Below, piece after piece: positions 42,292 through 51,273 of a DNA stretch of 64,000 nucleotides. Each line of letters begins with the position of its first letter. Within the stretch, counting starts at the first letter, position 1. The notes beneath the pieces were generated by a model. It made no database searches and was not told the origin of the DNA. It saw nothing but the letters and a program-made list of their open reading frames with translations. A program made the position numbers and the translations under genes. Origin of the DNA: JAENVU01 sp963801105 (GTDB taxonomy: Bacteria > Actinomycetota > Acidimicrobiia > IMCC26256 > JAENVU01). The stretch spans positions 3,534,001 through 3,598,000 of the forward strand of contig CAWDDH010000003.1 in assembly GCA_963801105.1 (NCBI GenBank). The letters run 5' to 3'.

Positions 42292-44259
42292 ATGAATCGG
42301 CCCCGCATCACCTACCAACCCGCCCTCGACGGGCTCCGTGCCCTCGCGGTCGGTGCGGTGATCGCCTACCACCTCGACTACCGCTGGGCGCAGGGTGGCT
42401 TCCTCGGTGTCGATGCGTTCTTCGTGCTCTCCGGGTTCCTGATCACGTCGTTGCTCCTGGCCGAGCACCACGACACGGAGCACATCTCGCTCGGCGCCTT
42501 CTGGGCCCGCCGCGCCCGCCGCCTGCTCCCCGCACTGTTCCTCATGCTCACGGTGGTGTGCCTCTACGCGGCGTGGAACGTGCCGGCGATCCAACTCGGC
42601 CGGCTCCGGGCCGACGCGATCTCGAGCATCTTCTATGTCGCCAACTGGCACTTCATCGCGGCCGGACAGTCCTACTTCGACCTGTTCACCAACCCGCTGC
42701 CCCTGAACCATCTGTGGTCCCTCGCGATCGAGGAGCAGTTCTACCTCGTCTGGCCCCTGATCGTGCTCGGCCTGCTCAAGCTGGGGCAGGGCACCCGCAG
42801 GTACCTCACCGGCGTGACGATCCTGGGGATCGTGTTCTCGCAGCTGGCGATGGTCGCGCTCTACACCGCCGACAACCCGTCGCGGGCGTACTACGGCACC
42901 GGGGCGCGCGCCCACACGATCCTCGTCGGCTGTCTCCTCGCGCTCGCATTGCGCGCCGTCCCCGATCTCCCGGCGCGGGGCGGTGCCGCGCTGCAGGGCT
43001 TCGGTGGCCTGATGCTGGTCGCGGGCGTCTTCGCGCTCGACCGTGGACGCGCCAGCGCGCTGTACTTCCACGGCGGGAGCCTGCTCTTCGCGTTCGGCGT
43101 CGCGATCCTCATCGCCGCGGTCATCGCGCCGAAGGGTCTCCTGCGCCAGGCGCTGTCGCTGCCTCCACTGCGCTACGTCGGACGGATCTCCTACGGCCTC
43201 TACCTCTGGCACTGGCCGATCATCGTGTTCGTGACCGCGGACCGCACCGGCCTCGCCGGGAACCGTCTCAACGCGCTCCGGATCGTGATCATGTTCGCGA
43301 TCACGATCGCGTCGTACCACCTGATCGAGCAGCCGATCCTCCGGCGCCGCCCCCGGATGGCCCGCGCCCGCGCGCTCCTGCCGATCGGGCTGAGCGTCGT
43401 GCTCGTCAGCGTCCTGGCCGGGACCGCCGGCGCGATCTCACCGACCCGGGAGCTCGGCCGCATCACCGGCACCGTGGGTCGCTGCGGCCCGGCCCCCGAC
43501 TTCGAGACCGTACGCGCCACGAAGCAACTGCGTGAGCTCGGTGGCGTGTCGATCCCGCGTTCGCCCACCCCGCTGCGCCTTGCCGTCTTCGGCGACTCAC
43601 GGGCGTGCTCGATCATGACCGGCATGGAGGTCGTCGGGCGCCAGATCAACGCCAAGGTCGCGAACGGGGCGATGCTGGGGTGCGGGATCGTGGCGGGCGC
43701 CATCTCGAAGCGGTACCCGATGATGCCGCGCGCGTGGGCCGACAGCTGCCAGCGCCGGGTCAACCGGGCGGTGACCAAGGAGCTGGCGCAGTCGAACCCG
43801 GAGGTGGTCGTCTGGCTCTCGGGGTGGGAGCTCAACGACCTCGACCTCGGGGACCACGACGCCATCGAGGGCACCCCCGAGCACGACCAGGTGCTCCTGG
43901 ACCGGATGGAGAAGATGTACGAGCGCACCCGAGCGCCGGGGCGCAAGCTCGTCATCCTCACCCTGCCGGTCGAGTCACCGGGCAAGTACCTTCCCCACCC
44001 GGATCCGGGGCTCGGCCAGAAGGTCCTGAACCTCAACATGGTGTTCCGTCGCTTCGCCGCGCTCCACCCCGACGACGTGACGATCGTGGACCTCGCCAGC
44101 CACGTGTGTCCGACCGGTCAGCCCTGTGACCCCACCCGGGACGGGATCGAGCCCCGACCCCTCGACGGCATCCACTTCACGGCCGAAGGTTCCGCCTGGG
44201 CCGCCCAGTGGATCTGGCCCCAGTTGCTGGCGGTCTGGCCGCGACCGGCCTCGGGCTGA
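42292..44259 (+). CDS. OafA/YrhL-type acyltransferase 3 fused to SGNH hydrolase domain
   Basis: 655 residues from ATG 42292 (GGAGAG site; the preceding in-frame TTG is not needed). The N-terminal membrane domain of about 10 helices holds the acyltransferase-3 motifs: ALDGLRALAVGAVIAYHLD with the catalytic His, FFVLSGFLITSLLL, RRARRLLPALF and HLWSLAIEEQFYLVWP. A periplasmic/extracytoplasmic SGNH domain follows (about 425-655) with GDSRACSIMTG (Ser) and DGIHFTAEGSAWAAQW (Asp/His). Such proteins move acetyl groups across the membrane to O-acetylate surface polysaccharides. Confidence 0.93.
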   Translation: MNRPRITYQPALDGLRALAVGAVIAYHLDYRWAQGGFLGVDAFFVLSGFLITSLLLAEHHDTEHISLGAFWARRARRLLPALFLMLTVVCLYAAWNVPAIQLGRLRADAISSIFYVANWHFIAAGQSYFDLFTNPLPLNHLWSLAIEEQFYLVWPLIVLGLLKLGQGTRRYLTGVTILGIVFSQLAMVALYTADNPSRAYYGTGARAHTILVGCLLALALRAVPDLPARGGAALQGFGGLMLVAGVFALDRGRASALYFHGGSLLFAFGVAILIAAVIAPKGLLRQALSLPPLRYVGRISYGLYLWHWPIIVFVTADRTGLAGNRLNALRIVIMFAITIASYHLIEQPILRRRPRMARARALLPIGLSVVLVSVLAGTAGAISPTRELGRITGTVGRCGPAPDFETVRATKQLRELGGVSIPRSPTPLRLAVFGDSRACSIMTGMEVVGRQINAKVANGAMLGCGIVAGAISKRYPMMPRAWADSCQRRVNRAVTKELAQSNPEVVVWLSGWELNDLDLGDHDAIEGTPEHDQVLLDRMEKMYERTRAPGRKLVILTLPVESPGKYLPHPDPGLGQKVLNLNMVFRRFAALHPDDVTIVDLASHVCPTGQPCDPTRDGIEPRPLDGIHFTAEGSAWAAQWIWPQLLAVWPRPASG

Positions 44260-44275
44260 CCCACCCCCTCGCCAC

Positions 44276-44281
44276 TACGAT
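44276..44281 (+). promoter_or_regulatory. -10 box TACGAT, leaderless promoter of glpX
   Basis: TACGAT, six bases, then ATG 44288. Confidence 0.6.
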
Positions 44282-44287
44282 CCGGCG

Positions 44288-45280
44288 ATGGATCAATCGC
44301 CACAGCTCCCAGACCGCAACCTTGCGATGGACCTCGCCCGGGCCACCGAGGCGGCCGCGCTCGCCTCCGGACGCTGGTTCGGCCGCGGCGACAAGAACGG
44401 TGCCGACGGTGCCGCCGTCGACGCCATGCGGCTCGTCCTGAACTCCGTCCCCATGGAGGGCGTCGTCGTCATCGGCGAGGGCGAGAAGGACGAAGCCCCG
44501 ATGCTCTTCAACGGCGAGGAGATCGGCGCCGGCGGTCCGGCGGTCGACATCGCCGTGGACCCGATCGACGGCACGACGCTCACGTCCCTCGGCCGCGAGG
44601 GAGCGATCTCGGTCATCGCCGTCGCCGAGCGGGGCACGATGTTCGACCCCGGGCCCTGTGTCTACATGGACAAGATCGCGGTCGGGCCCGAGGCCGCGGA
44701 CGTGATCGACCTCGACGCGCCGATCGCCGCGAACCTCGAGGCCGTCGCCAAGGCCAAGGGCGAGAAGGTCCACGACGTCACCGCCGTGATCCTCGACCGG
44801 CCCCGCCACGAGGACATCATCCGCCAGTGCCGGGATGCGGGCGCCCGCATCCGGCTCATCCCCGACGGCGACATCGCCGGCGCGATCTCGGTCGCGTCGC
44901 CCGACTCGGGCTCGGACATCCTCTTCGGCATCGGCGGGACGCCGGAAGGCGTCACCGCCGCGTGTGCGTTGCTGTGCCTCGGCGGCAGCATCGTCGGCCG
45001 CCTCTGGCCCCGGAACGAGGACGAGCGTCGCGCCGCGCTCGATGCCGGGTACGACCTCGACCAGATCCTCACCACGACCGATCTCGTCTCGGGCGAGGAG
45101 GTCTTCTTCGCAGCCACCGGCATCTCCAACGGCGACCTGCTCCGGGGCGTCCACTACCGGGGCGACGGTGCCAGCACCGAGAGCCTCGTGATGCGGGCCA
45201 AGTCGGGCACGATCCGCACGATCCACTCCGAGCACCGCTGGCAGAAGCTCATGCGGTACTCGGCGGTGAAGTTCGACTGA
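44288..45280 (+). CDS. glpX: Class II fructose-1,6-bisphosphatase (GlpX)
   Basis: 330 residues. Gluconeogenic phosphatase of the lithium-sensitive superfamily. The metal-binding block VDIAVDPIDGTTLTS, GEGEKDEAPMLF at the N-terminal metal site, and IRLIPDGDIAGAISV plus FGIGGTPEGVTAACAL are clear. This is the sole FBPase type in many actinobacteria. It is transcribed from its own leaderless promoter between a membrane acyltransferase and a membrane protein. Confidence 0.95.
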   Translation: MDQSPQLPDRNLAMDLARATEAAALASGRWFGRGDKNGADGAAVDAMRLVLNSVPMEGVVVIGEGEKDEAPMLFNGEEIGAGGPAVDIAVDPIDGTTLTSLGREGAISVIAVAERGTMFDPGPCVYMDKIAVGPEAADVIDLDAPIAANLEAVAKAKGEKVHDVTAVILDRPRHEDIIRQCRDAGARIRLIPDGDIAGAISVASPDSGSDILFGIGGTPEGVTAACALLCLGGSIVGRLWPRNEDERRAALDAGYDLDQILTTTDLVSGEEVFFAATGISNGDLLRGVHYRGDGASTESLVMRAKSGTIRTIHSEHRWQKLMRYSAVKFD

Positions 45281-45328
45281 CGGCGCCCGCCCCGGCGGAG
45301 TCTGGTGACACCACGCCACCCGGCCCTC

Positions 45329-45334
45329 TAGCCT
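45329..45334 (+). promoter_or_regulatory. -10 box TAGCCT, leaderless promoter of the six-helix membrane protein
   Basis: TAGCCT, seven bases, then GTG 45342. Confidence 0.55.
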
Positions 45335-45341
45335 GTCGCCC

Positions 45342-46046
45342 GTGATCGACCGAATTGCCCGGATCGACGAGCGCCGACTGGCGGTGGTGCTCGGGGCGGC
45401 GATCCTGCTCTTCGGCCTCATGGGCGCGCGCTACATCCACGACGCGGACTTCGTCCACGAGGGGTGGGTCGGATCGGTCCACCTCTTCGGTACGCACCTC
45501 CACGGGTGGAACCTCGACGGCGAGATGAACCTCCCCACCGCGTTCTCGGGGCTCCTGCTCGTCGCCGCGTGCGGATGCGGCCTGATCGTCGCGACCGAGA
45601 GCGCGTCCGTCGGGCTGGCCCCGCAGCGACTCGTCCCCGTGGCGATTCTCATCGGGTACATGAGCCTCGACGAGGTCTGGCAGTTCCACGAGCGGCTCCA
45701 GACCTGGACGGGGATCAACTGGGAGGCGCTCTACCTCCCGGTGTTCGGGATCGCGGGGATCCTCGCCCTGAACCTGCTCCCCCGACTCCGGCGCTGCGGC
45801 GCTGCCGGCCTGCTCTTCGTGCTCGGGGGCATCGCGTGGGCCATCGCGCAGATGATCGAGTACTTCCAGTGGGACGGGCGGTACACGCTCGTGGCGCCCT
45901 GGTCGATCGTGCCCGAGGAGTGCCTCGAGATGACCGGCTCGCTCCTCTTCCTACTCGCCTTCCTCGCGATCGCCCGACACATCGTCTCCCAGCGGGCGGC
46001 CGCCGCGACGACGGCGTCCCGCGCACCCGTCGGCCCGAACGCCTGA
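45342..46046 (+). CDS. Polytopic membrane protein, about six helices, unknown function
   Basis: 234 residues from GTG 45342. Hydrophobic segments lie at about 12-30, 63-84, 93-108, 128-146, 152-172 and 192-212. Polar loops contain histidines (residues 33, 39, 47, 52 and 54) and a SLDEVWQFHERLQTWTG loop, which could bind a metal or heme. No family was recognised. It ends eight bases from the stop of a convergent methyltransferase gene. Confidence 0.75.
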   Translation: MIDRIARIDERRLAVVLGAAILLFGLMGARYIHDADFVHEGWVGSVHLFGTHLHGWNLDGEMNLPTAFSGLLLVAACGCGLIVATESASVGLAPQRLVPVAILIGYMSLDEVWQFHERLQTWTGINWEALYLPVFGIAGILALNLLPRLRRCGAAGLLFVLGGIAWAIAQMIEYFQWDGRYTLVAPWSIVPEECLEMTGSLLFLLAFLAIARHIVSQRAAAATTASRAPVGPNA

Positions 46047-46053
46047 GCGCGCA

Positions 46054-46713
46054 TCAGCGCGCCAGGACCAGTACCGAGCACGCGAACGCGACCCGCGCGG
46101 TGCCGGTCCATCCCGCCAGCGCGTCGGCGCACCACGTCCGGACCTCCGCCGCGGCGGTTCCCGCCGCCACCGCCCGGGCGACGTTGCTCTCGGTCATCAG
46201 GTAGGCGAGGTACGCGTCGAGCGACAGGTCGAGCGCCACGACGAAGCGCTCGTCCGCGACCATCCGGAACGGACCGTCCGCGAACGTGGCCGCGGTCACC
46301 GCCGGGACCGGACGACGCGGCCACCGGGCGGCGAACGCGTCGGGCCAGTCCGCGCGGGCGGCGTCGGGTCGCCCGAAGGAGAAGTTCGAGACCATGATCG
46401 ACCCGTCCCGGGTGAGGACGCGCTCGGCCTCGGCGACGAATGCGCCGACGTCGGTGTACTCGAGCGATCCGGTGGCGGAGATCAGGTCGATCGCGCCGGC
46501 CGCGACCGGCAGCGATTCCGCGCCGGCCACCGCGAAGGCGGCGTCGGGCACGGTGGGCACCGCGGCGGCGACCATCGCAGGAAAGCGATCGATACCCAGT
46601 CGGCGACGGGCCAGGGGCGCGAGCGCCGCCGTCGACGCCCCGGCGCCACACCCGACGTCGAGCGCCCGGACCACCGGACCACTCCAGCCCGGCCCGGCGA
46701 GGACCCGCCGCAC
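46054..46713 (-). CDS. SAM-dependent methyltransferase (Methyltransf_11 type), start uncertain
   Basis: 219 residues if GTG 46713 is the start. LDVGCGAGASTAAL is SAM motif I and SATGSLEYTDV is the motif IV region; VLTRDGSIMVSNFSF follows. The same frame stays open and protein-like for 38 more codons upstream (including AAGYARSRPAVHPHL, a typical methyltransferase N-terminus). It reaches back to the atpC stop but has no ATG, GTG or TTG in that part. A CTG at 46827-46825 overlaps the atpC TGA (CTGA), so a non-canonical coupled start is possible. Substrate unknown. Confidence 0.8.
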   Translation of the reverse strand: MRRVLAGPGWSGPVVRALDVGCGAGASTAALAPLARRRLGIDRFPAMVAAAVPTVPDAAFAVAGAESLPVAAGAIDLISATGSLEYTDVGAFVAEAERVLTRDGSIMVSNFSFGRPDAARADWPDAFAARWPRRPVPAVTAATFADGPFRMVADERFVVALDLSLDAYLAYLMTESNVARAVAAGTAAAEVRTWCADALAGWTGTARVAFACSVLVLAR

Positions 46714-46823
46714 CAGATGGGGATGGACGGCCGGGCGGGACCGGGCGTAGCCGGCCGCGAGGTCGCTGCGCCCGAAGACGGCGCCGGCCGCGTCGTCGCG
46801 ATCCGGGACGCCGGTCGAGTCCG

Positions 46824-47216
46824 TCAGACGGCTCCGGCGATTTCGAGGCGCAGGTCGGCCCGCTCGCGGGCCTCCTGGGCGGCCTCGTTGTCGGCGTCGC
46901 CCGCGAGGATCTGGTCGGCCCGCTCCTTCGCGGTGTGGGCCCGGACGACGTCGATCTGCTCGGGGAGCTCGGCGACGTCGGAGAGGATCGTCACCGTGTC
47001 GTGACTGACCTCCACGAACCCACCGTGCACGGCGGCCGCGACCTCACCGCTCCCCGGCAGGATGACGCGCACCTTCGCGATGCCGAGCGCGCCCACGAAC
47101 GGCACGTGGCCCGGCAGGAACGCGATCTCGCCGTCGCTGGTGCGGCACACGACCATCTCGGCCTCGCCCTCGTAGAGGACGCGCTCCGGCGAGACGAGCT
47201 GGGCCACCATCGGCAT
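46824..47216 (-). CDS. atpC: ATP synthase F1 epsilon subunit
   Basis: 130 residues from ATG 47216 (ATG 47210 is an alternative), two bases after the atpD stop. The N-terminal beta-sandwich (AQLVSPERVLYEGEAEMVV, FLPGHVPFVGAL, VHGGFVEV) and a C-terminal helical pair match epsilon, which inhibits ATP hydrolysis and couples rotation. Last gene of the atp operon, followed by a methyltransferase. Confidence 0.95.
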   Translation of the reverse strand: MPMVAQLVSPERVLYEGEAEMVVCRTSDGEIAFLPGHVPFVGALGIAKVRVILPGSGEVAAAVHGGFVEVSHDTVTILSDVAELPEQIDVVRAHTAKERADQILAGDADNEAAQEARERADLRLEIAGAV

Positions 47217-47218
47217 GG

Positions 47219-48664
47219 TCAGCTGCCCTCTTCCAGGGACTTCGCCTTGGCCAGCACGCTCTCCACGCCACCGACGTTGAAGAACGCCTGCTCCGGGATC
47301 TCGTCGAGCTCACCGTCGACGAGCGCCTCGAAGCTCTGCACCGTCTCCTCGACGGGCACGAAGATCCCCGGCAGTCCGGTGAACACCTCGCCGACGAAGA
47401 ACGGCTGGCTCAGGAACCGTTGCACCTTGCGGGCGCGGGACACGATGACCTTGTCCTCCTCGGAGAGCTCGTCGAGCCCGAGGATGGCGATGATGTCCTG
47501 GAGCTCCTTGTACCGCTGGAGCACCTCCTGGACGCGCCGGGCGCAGTCGTAGTGACGCTGGCCGACGATCTCGGGGGCGAGGATGTTCGACGTCGACGCC
47601 AGCGGGTCCACGGCCGGGTAGATGCCGAGAGCCGCGATCTGACGGGAGAGCTCCGTCGTGGCGTCGAGGTGGGTGAAGGTGGTGAACGGCGCAGGGTCGG
47701 TGTAGTCGTCCGCCGGGACGTACACGGCCTGGAGCGACGTGATCGAGTGGCCCTTGGTGGAGGTGATGCGCTCCTGCAGCTCACCCATCTCATCGGCGAG
47801 CGTGGGCTGATAGCCCACCGCGGACGGCATCCGGCCGAGCAGCGTCGAAACCTCGGAGCCGGCCTGCACGAACCGGAAGATGTTGTCGACGAAGAGCAGC
47901 ACGTCCTGGTTCTTCACGTCGCGGAAGTACTCGGCGACGGTCAGGGCCGAGAGCGCCACCCGGAGGCGCACGCCCGGCGGCTCGTCCATCTGGCCGTACA
48001 CGAGGGCGGCCTTCTCGATGACGCCCGACTCCTGCATCTCGATCCAGAGGTCGGTGCCCTCACGGGTCCGCTCCCCCACACCTGCGAACACCGACACACC
48101 ACCGTGCTGGGTCGCGACCCGGTTGATCATCTCCTGGATGAGCACCGTCTTGCCCACCCCGGCACCGCCGAAGAGGCCGATCTTGCCGCCCTGCACGTAG
48201 GGCTCGAGCAGATCGATGACCTTGATGCCCGTCTCGAACATCTGCGCCTTCGGCTCGAGCTGGTCGAACGTCGGCGGGTCACGGTGGATGTCCCACCGGT
48301 CCTCGATGCCGGTGAGCTGGTCCTCGGCAATGTCGAGCGGCTTGCCGAGCACGTTGAACACGTGACCCAGCACACCGTCGCCGACCGGCATCGAGATACC
48401 CCGGCCGGTGTTGCGTACCGGCGTGCCGCGCTTCAGGCCGTCGGTCGGGCTCATGCAGATGACGCGCACCCGACCCTCGCCGATCTGCTGCGCGACCTCG
48501 GCGGTCACCATGATCGTCTTGCCGTCGAGCTCGATGTCGAGCTCGAGCGCGTAGTTGATCTCCGGCAGCGCGTGCGGAGGGAACTCGATGTCCACGACCG
48601 GTCCGGCGATCGCGACGACGCGCCCTTCCTTGAGGTGGGTTCCGGTATCGGCGGTGACAGTCAT
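47219..48664 (-). CDS. atpD: ATP synthase F1 beta subunit (catalytic)
   Basis: 481 residues from ATG 48664 with a GAGGAG ribosome site. Walker A GGAGVGKTVLI, the catalytic glutamate in GERTREGTD, Walker B LLFVDNIFRF and the DELSEEDK region of the DELSEED torque loop are visible. It synthesises ATP at three sites in the alpha3-beta3 ring. Between atpG and atpC. Confidence 0.97.
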   Translation of the reverse strand: MTVTADTGTHLKEGRVVAIAGPVVDIEFPPHALPEINYALELDIELDGKTIMVTAEVAQQIGEGRVRVICMSPTDGLKRGTPVRNTGRGISMPVGDGVLGHVFNVLGKPLDIAEDQLTGIEDRWDIHRDPPTFDQLEPKAQMFETGIKVIDLLEPYVQGGKIGLFGGAGVGKTVLIQEMINRVATQHGGVSVFAGVGERTREGTDLWIEMQESGVIEKAALVYGQMDEPPGVRLRVALSALTVAEYFRDVKNQDVLLFVDNIFRFVQAGSEVSTLLGRMPSAVGYQPTLADEMGELQERITSTKGHSITSLQAVYVPADDYTDPAPFTTFTHLDATTELSRQIAALGIYPAVDPLASTSNILAPEIVGQRHYDCARRVQEVLQRYKELQDIIAILGLDELSEEDKVIVSRARKVQRFLSQPFFVGEVFTGLPGIFVPVEETVQSFEALVDGELDEIPEQAFFNVGGVESVLAKAKSLEEGS

Positions 48665-48683
48665 GCCTTGCGCTCCTCGTTCG

Positions 48684-49646
48684 TCACTCGGGATCGCCGA
48701 GCGACATCGCGGTATCGAACATCTCGTCGGGAACCCCGGTACCGGCCCGCAGGGCCTCGGCGCCACCGACGATCTCCATGATCTCGGTCGTGATCGCGTC
48801 CTGACGGGCGCGGTTCATGACCCGGGTGAGTCGGATGATCAGGTCGTCCGCGTTGTCGGTCGCGGACTTCATCGCGCGCTGGCGGGCCGCATGCTCCGAT
48901 GCGGCCGCGTTCAGCAGCGCGGCGTAGATCCGGGCCTCGATGTAGCGCGGCAGGAGTGCATCCAGGATCGAGTCGGGACCGGGCTCGAACTCGTAGGCGG
49001 CCGCGACCGTTCCGTCGGGGTTCTCGTCGGGTCGCCCGTCGCCACCTGCCATCACCTCGCGCTCGAGCGGGACCAACGGTCGGCGCACGACCTCCTGGCT
49101 GCCCGCGCTGATGAACCGGGTGTAGACGAGCTCGACCATGTCGACCTCGCCGTCGACGAACGCCTTGGTGACCGCCTGGCCGATCTTCCGGGCGTCCTCG
49201 TAGGTGGGACGGTCCGAGAAGCCGGTGAACGACTGGTCGATCCGGAAGTTGCGGTACCGGAAGTACCCCTCGGCCTTGCGCCCCACGAGGAACAGGGCGT
49301 AGTCGCGACCGAGCTCGGCCTGCTCCTTCATCGAGCCCTCGGCGGCGCGGATGACCGACGAGTTGTAGGCCCCGCACAGTCCGCGATCGGCGGTGACGAG
49401 AACGTGCGCGACGCGACGGATCTCCGGGCGCGGCGTCAGCAGCGGGCTGCCGCCGGCGCCACCCGCGGCACCGAGGTCCCGGACCACCTCGGTGATGTGA
49501 TCGCTGTAGGGAACCGCCGCCTGCACCGCCTGCTGGGCCTTGACGATCCGGCTCGCGGCGATGAGCTCCATCGCGCGCGTGATCTTCTTCGTCGACTGGA
49601 CCGTCGCGATGCGCCGCTTGAGGATCCGCTCCTGGCCACCCGCCAC
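48684..49646 (-). CDS. atpG: ATP synthase F1 gamma subunit
   Basis: 320 residues from GTG 49646. The central rotor shaft: the N-terminal coiled-coil RRIATVQSTKKITRAMELIAASRI, ITADRGLCGAYNSSV-type core, and the C-terminal helix SEHAARQRAMKSATDNADDLI. There is a mid-protein insertion (EVMAGGDGRPDENPDG), of the kind seen in actinobacterial gamma subunits. Confidence 0.96.
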   Translation of the reverse strand: MAGGQERILKRRIATVQSTKKITRAMELIAASRIVKAQQAVQAAVPYSDHITEVVRDLGAAGGAGGSPLLTPRPEIRRVAHVLVTADRGLCGAYNSSVIRAAEGSMKEQAELGRDYALFLVGRKAEGYFRYRNFRIDQSFTGFSDRPTYEDARKIGQAVTKAFVDGEVDMVELVYTRFISAGSQEVVRRPLVPLEREVMAGGDGRPDENPDGTVAAAYEFEPGPDSILDALLPRYIEARIYAALLNAAASEHAARQRAMKSATDNADDLIIRLTRVMNRARQDAITTEIMEIVGGAEALRAGTGVPDEMFDTAMSLGDPE

Positions 49647-49651
49647 TTAGA

Positions 49652-51271
49652 TCACTCCGTGTCGAGGGTCTTGGCGGAGGCGGCCTCGCCCAGGGCCTCG
49701 GCGTCGGTCGCGGTGACGTCGGCCGCCGCGGCGGCGTCGGCCGACTCCGACGCGGTGCGGGCGACGAACGCCGCCTTCACATCGTCGACGGCCTGGCGGA
49801 GCACGCCCTCGTCGGGCAAGGCGCCCGAGTCGCGGATCTGGCCCATGAGGTCCGCGTGACGGGTCCGGAACGAATCCAGCATCTCGGCCTCGAACGCCTT
49901 CACCTGATCGACCGGGAGGTCGTCGAGCACGCCGTTCGTGCCGCAGTAGATCGAGATGACCTGCTCCTCGACCGGCATCGGCGAGTTCAGCGGCTGCTTC
50001 AGCAGCTCGACGAGGCGGTACCCACGCTCGAGCTGCGCCGAGGAGACGGCGTCGAGCTCGGAACCGAACGTGGCGAACGCCTCGAGGTCACGGAACTGTG
50101 CGAGGTCGAGCTTGAGCGTTCCGGCGACGGACTTCATCGCCTTGATCTGCGCGGCGCTCCCCACACGGGAAACCGAGATGCCGACGTCCACGGCCGGGCG
50201 GACGCCCGACTTGAAGAGGTCGTCCTGCAGGTAGATCTGGCCGTCGGTGATCGAGATCACATTGGTCGGGATGTACGCCGAGACGTCACCCGCCTTCGTC
50301 TCGATGATCGGCAGCGCGGTGAGCGAGCCCGCACCGAGATCGTCGGAGAGCTTCGCGGCGCGCTCGAGCAGACGGCTGTGCAGATAGAAGACGTCGCCCG
50401 GGTACGCCTCACGGCCCGGTGGACGTCGCAGCAGCAACGCGATCTGACGGTAGGCCTCGGCCTGCTTCGACAGGTCGTCATAGACGATGAGGGCCGCTTC
50501 GCCGTTGTCCATCCAGTGCTGGCCCATGGCGCAGCCGGCGTAGGGGGCCAGGTACTTGAACACGGCCTCGTCACCCGCGGGTGCGTTCACCACGACCGTG
50601 TAGTCCATTGCGCCGTGTTCGGCGAGGGTGCCGACGGTCTGGGCGACCGAGGACGACTTCTGGCCGATCGCCACGTAGATGCACTTCACGCCCTGACCCT
50701 TCTGGTTCAGGATCGTGTCGATGGCGACGGTCGTCTTGCCGGTCTTGCGGTCACCGATGATCAGCTCGCGCTGGCCACGACCGACGGGGGTCATCGCGTC
50801 GATGGCCTTGATGCCGGTCTGGAGCGGCTCGTGGACCGGCTTGCGGCCGACGATGCCGGGCGCCTGCACCTCCATACGCCGCTGCTCGTCGGAGGCGATC
50901 GGTCCCCTGCCGTCGATCGGCTGGCCGAGCGCGTTCACCACGCGCCCGACGAGCGCGTCGCCCACGGGAACCGACAGGATGCGGCCGGTGGCCTTGACCG
51001 CCTGGCCCTCCTCGACGTGGTCGCTCTTGCCGAGGACCACCGCGCCGATCGTCTCCTCGTCCAGGTTCAGCGCCAGGCCGAGCAGCCCGCCCTCGAACTC
51101 GAGCAGCTCGTTGACAGCCGCGTCGGGCAGGCCCGCGACCCGGGCCACACCGTCACCCACCTCGAGGACCCGACCCAGCTGCTCCTGGGAGAGACTCGAG
51201 GAGAACGACTCCACGTGGGTCCGCAACGCGGCGGCAATCTCGTCTGCATTGATGGTCAGCTCTTGAGCCAC
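49652..51271 (-). CDS. atpA: ATP synthase F1 alpha subunit
   Basis: 539 residues from GTG 51271. Non-catalytic nucleotide-binding subunit with Walker A GDRKTGKTTVAID, the VGRVVNALGQPIDG and AYRQIALLLRRPPGREAYPGDVF regions, and the SxxR motif segment ISVSRVGSAAQ. An Ala/Glu/Asp-rich C-terminal tail of about 30 residues extends past the usual end. Confidence 0.97.
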   Translation of the reverse strand: MAQELTINADEIAAALRTHVESFSSSLSQEQLGRVLEVGDGVARVAGLPDAAVNELLEFEGGLLGLALNLDEETIGAVVLGKSDHVEEGQAVKATGRILSVPVGDALVGRVVNALGQPIDGRGPIASDEQRRMEVQAPGIVGRKPVHEPLQTGIKAIDAMTPVGRGQRELIIGDRKTGKTTVAIDTILNQKGQGVKCIYVAIGQKSSSVAQTVGTLAEHGAMDYTVVVNAPAGDEAVFKYLAPYAGCAMGQHWMDNGEAALIVYDDLSKQAEAYRQIALLLRRPPGREAYPGDVFYLHSRLLERAAKLSDDLGAGSLTALPIIETKAGDVSAYIPTNVISITDGQIYLQDDLFKSGVRPAVDVGISVSRVGSAAQIKAMKSVAGTLKLDLAQFRDLEAFATFGSELDAVSSAQLERGYRLVELLKQPLNSPMPVEEQVISIYCGTNGVLDDLPVDQVKAFEAEMLDSFRTRHADLMGQIRDSGALPDEGVLRQAVDDVKAAFVARTASESADAAAAADVTATDAEALGEAASAKTLDTE

Positions 51272-51273
51272 GA

